Source: Atrichornis clamosus (lineage: Eukaryota > Chordata > Aves > Passeriformes > Menuridae). Taken from it: a stretch of 64,000 bases of DNA. The stretch spans positions 1-64,000 of the forward strand of contig WBMZ01005340.1 of the NCBI GenBank assembly GCA_013400975.1, in the 5' to 3' direction. The position numbers and the translations under genes were made by a program. The stretch's first letter is position 1. Every line of letters starts with the position of its first letter. Under the pieces are notes generated by a model. That model was not told where the DNA came from. It did not search any database and saw nothing but the letters and a program-made list of their open reading frames with translations. Shown piece by piece: positions 61,601-64,000 of the stretch.

Positions 61601-64000
61601 GAATAAAGGGATAATACCAGTCATCTGAGCAGTAAAATTTTCACAAAGCCTTTTTCAAGTGACTTATGATTAATAAAAGACTTTGTTGAAACGCCTGTAG
61701 CAAATTAATGTCCAAAAAGTTATCTATTCTTGAAATTGAGAGTAATTTAAAAGTAAGAATTCCAAAGCAATAAGTACCAAAATAAATGAAGAGGAGCATG
61801 ACAGCCAAGCAAGTGCACATAATACTGTCAAACTGTTCTTGAGAGACCATGGTGACAGTGCTTCTGCTGGCAGGAAAGACAGAAGAATACAGGGTCTGAA
61901 TTAGTCCAGACTGCAATAACAGGGTCAGCTGAGTAGGACACAGGTTCAAGCAAGAACACAATTTTATGGGAATGACTTGACAAAAACAAGCAGCTCACTC
62001 AAATGCATCTTCCTTCAGCCCACCTGAATGGTATATTGATAAAGCCATAGCTAGCAAATAGTTTGAAAAAATACTGCAGTTTTTGGTCTGTATCTTCACT
62101 AGACCACCACGTCTTGCAAAGAAAGTCTGAGTTCTGCATGTGTTTTGAAGCCAAGAAAGAGAATGAATTCCCTGTACGTCTGACCCGTCTCCAGCACAGT
62201 GCTTTATTACTAGCTTTGTGTTGCACTTGGTTTTGGCTTTTGGGCGTTTTTTTGGTGTTTTTTTAATATATATTACAGCTGCACAGTTGGGCTGAAATGA
62301 TTTATTCTTCATCAGAAAGGAATCTAAACATGAAATGCCTCAGGATCACATTCCTCATTCTTGCTTTGTTTCAAGCTGCCTGCTTGTAGAAAAATAAATA
62401 AAAGATATAAGAAACACTGTGGCAAATCTTTTTTATCTTTTATTCTATGTATTCTGTAGCAGCCTTCACCTCTCTTTTCAACAGCAGGAAACACAGGTCT
62501 TTCAATATTGCCTGGTGTGACACAAAACGCTGCTGCTGCAGCCAGCAGGCTGACAGCAGGACAGCGACAGCTCCAAAGACAGCGCTGCACTAGTCGGGCT
62601 GGGAAATGTTTGCGTATCTGAAGCGAGACAGAGGCCTAACTTGACTCAGACCTGAAGTAGAAGGGGCAAAAATTTCTTTTTCTGCAACTATCTTTAAATC
62701 ATAGGAGCTCTAGGGGAGAGAAAACCATGCAACAAAAAAAGGAAAATCTGCAGCCTCTGGGAGGTGTGGAACCCCGAGCTGGTTACTGCTGCTGTCTTCT
62801 GGCTACCGGCGGCTTCGCAAAACACGGTTGTGCTCTCACTGGCATGTTAAAACAGACAGGCACATTCACAGCAATAGTGGCTCGTTCAGAGCAGAAGTTA
62901 ACATGGAAAAACTCTGAAGGACCAAATACTGACAAGTAATCAAGGCAACCCATCCTGGGGCAAAGTTAAAGTAGGGCCAGAGCTGGGGTTACTGAGCTGC
63001 TGCTGACTGAGTCTGGAGATGCCATGTTTGCTTGGAACACAGCTGAGTAGCATCTCAGTTTGAGATAACCTTGTTCAAACGCACATTGGACACACCTATT
63101 TGAGTAGTTCAATTGCACTATTTTTAATAAGCCATTAAACTCCCATTTTCTCCATTTCCATCTCATTGTATTTTCCAGGGACAAACACGGCTCACCTTGG
63201 TAACTCCAGGTGTCCAAGACCTTCTATGCAGCCTTGCTACCTCTAGTCTACTGAACAGAGGCACAAACTCCAAATGTGCCTCTCAGCACTGTCTGGTTAC
63301 TAATCACAGAGGATTTGCTCATTCAGCTGATCCTGGAGGAATGTGCATCCCCATCCTGTGTGATATGACGTCCCTGTAGGTAGATGATACACTGACTAGC
63401 TGTTGAACTTGCACTTTATTTCTCTATCCATCTTCTGCATACAACTGCAAGGTTTTCTACTGCATCTTAGAGACCACCTGACAGATGCTTTTACCTACTC
63501 CTGCCAAGCTGGCATCCTGCACTACCCAGCAGCACTTCCAAGGAATGGGTCACTTTGAACAGTTCTTAAAAGTTCCCTCAAAAAGCAAATGTCATCAGGT
63601 GTTTGGGCATCAACCCCCAAATGCTCTAGGCAGGCCATACATGTAAGAAGTCCTGGGGCTAGTGAATTTCCTGGGAAGTCTGCTATAGAATTTATGAGCA
63701 TTAGGATTTCATTCCTGGCATTCACTATCCATTTGTGGATGGAATACAAACCTATTCCATTCCTAATACAATTCATGCATTTTTTTCACTACAATTTCAA
63801 ATTACATTTTTGAAAAGCAGGATGAAAAAAAAAATAAGGCACTATTTTCTAAACAGATCTTGAAAGCACCTAAAACCATCATGGCTGACAGTACAGTCTG
63901 CAACAAAAGGGGGAAAAAAGCACATTTAAACAATTTATGGTGGAAACAAACAACCATAAGAAGCATCTCAGGAGCTGGGAATCTGTACAATTAAGTCTTT
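58681..64000. other. OXR1 upstream intron
   Basis: About 5.3 kb of sequence 5' to the exon on the gene's strand. I could not find the preceding exon. It is AT-rich, with a 15-bp direct repeat (aaagtcaaggcaaat) near 59383 and 59416. A CpG-bearing patch lies at 62480-62850. No young repeat recognised. Confidence 0.5.
62480..62850. promoter_or_regulatory. CpG-bearing patch, possible minor promoter or exon
   Basis: About ten CpGs occur in this stretch within otherwise CpG-poor intron (for example taccggcggcttcgc near 62804-62818, and several in 62521-62630). It is 5' to the OXR1 exon on the minus strand, so an alternative OXR1 first exon is conceivable. There is no TATA box, no clear donor and no recognisable N-terminal peptide. 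An old CpG-rich insertion is the alternative. Confidence 0.2.

Noticed and set aside
1..64000. CRISPR array, tRNA, rRNA or prokaryotic genes
   Set aside because: No regularly spaced repeats with unique spacers, no cloverleaf or rRNA signatures, and no operon-like coding density were seen.

Overview
The window looks like avian nuclear DNA. It is AT-rich, almost free of long open reading frames, and carries a dozen or so CR1 LINE fragments, several ending in the ATTCTRTGATTCT-type 3' terminus typical of bird CR1, plus avian endogenous-retrovirus solo LTRs. I cannot name the species. The one coding feature I can support is a 197-bp exon on the minus strand (58462-58658). It encodes the N-terminal linker of OXR1 (oxidation resistance 1), with a good acceptor and donor and the expected phase-1 end. 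Nearly all of the rest is therefore OXR1 intron: the part upstream of that exon lies at 58659-64000 and the part downstream at 1-58461.

Layout from left to right. 1-150 is the edge of a CpG island, most simply read as the upstream side of an internal OXR1 promoter whose first exon lies just left of the window (inference). 151-9600 is mostly unique sequence with two CR1 copies. 9600-11870 is a retroelement cluster: a decayed ORF1-like fragment on +, a reverse-oriented ERVL-type LTR, a 27-nt poly-T, and a very old CR1/L3-like element with RT remnants. 20381-21230 is a CR1 that keeps part of the endonuclease and the 3' end but has lost the middle. 24600-24950 holds two perfect hairpins. 27849-28680 is a long CR1 interrupted by five N. 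41779-42200 is a GGAA microsatellite organised into a 20-bp higher-order repeat, 16 exact copies. 42836-43715, 47765-47890, 48906-49390 and 51838-52237 are CR1 copies, three of them with internal deletions. 54602-55260 is a well-preserved 659-bp solo LTR flanked by an exact 6-bp target-site duplication. 56150-56420 and 57638-57882 are further CR1-class fragments. The OXR1 exon follows, then upstream intron to the right edge, with a CpG-bearing patch near 62480-62850.

How it fits together: a large intron of a minus-strand housekeeping or stress gene has served as a landing site for retroelements. The reading-frame phase of the exon allows the distal N-terminal exon and an internal-promoter first exon to splice alternatively to the same downstream LysM exon. 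I found no CRISPR array, no tRNA or rRNA gene, no intact retroviral gene, and no convincing new multi-gene system. The most distinctive items are the alternative-promoter inference, the ordered GGAA array and the intact solo LTR.
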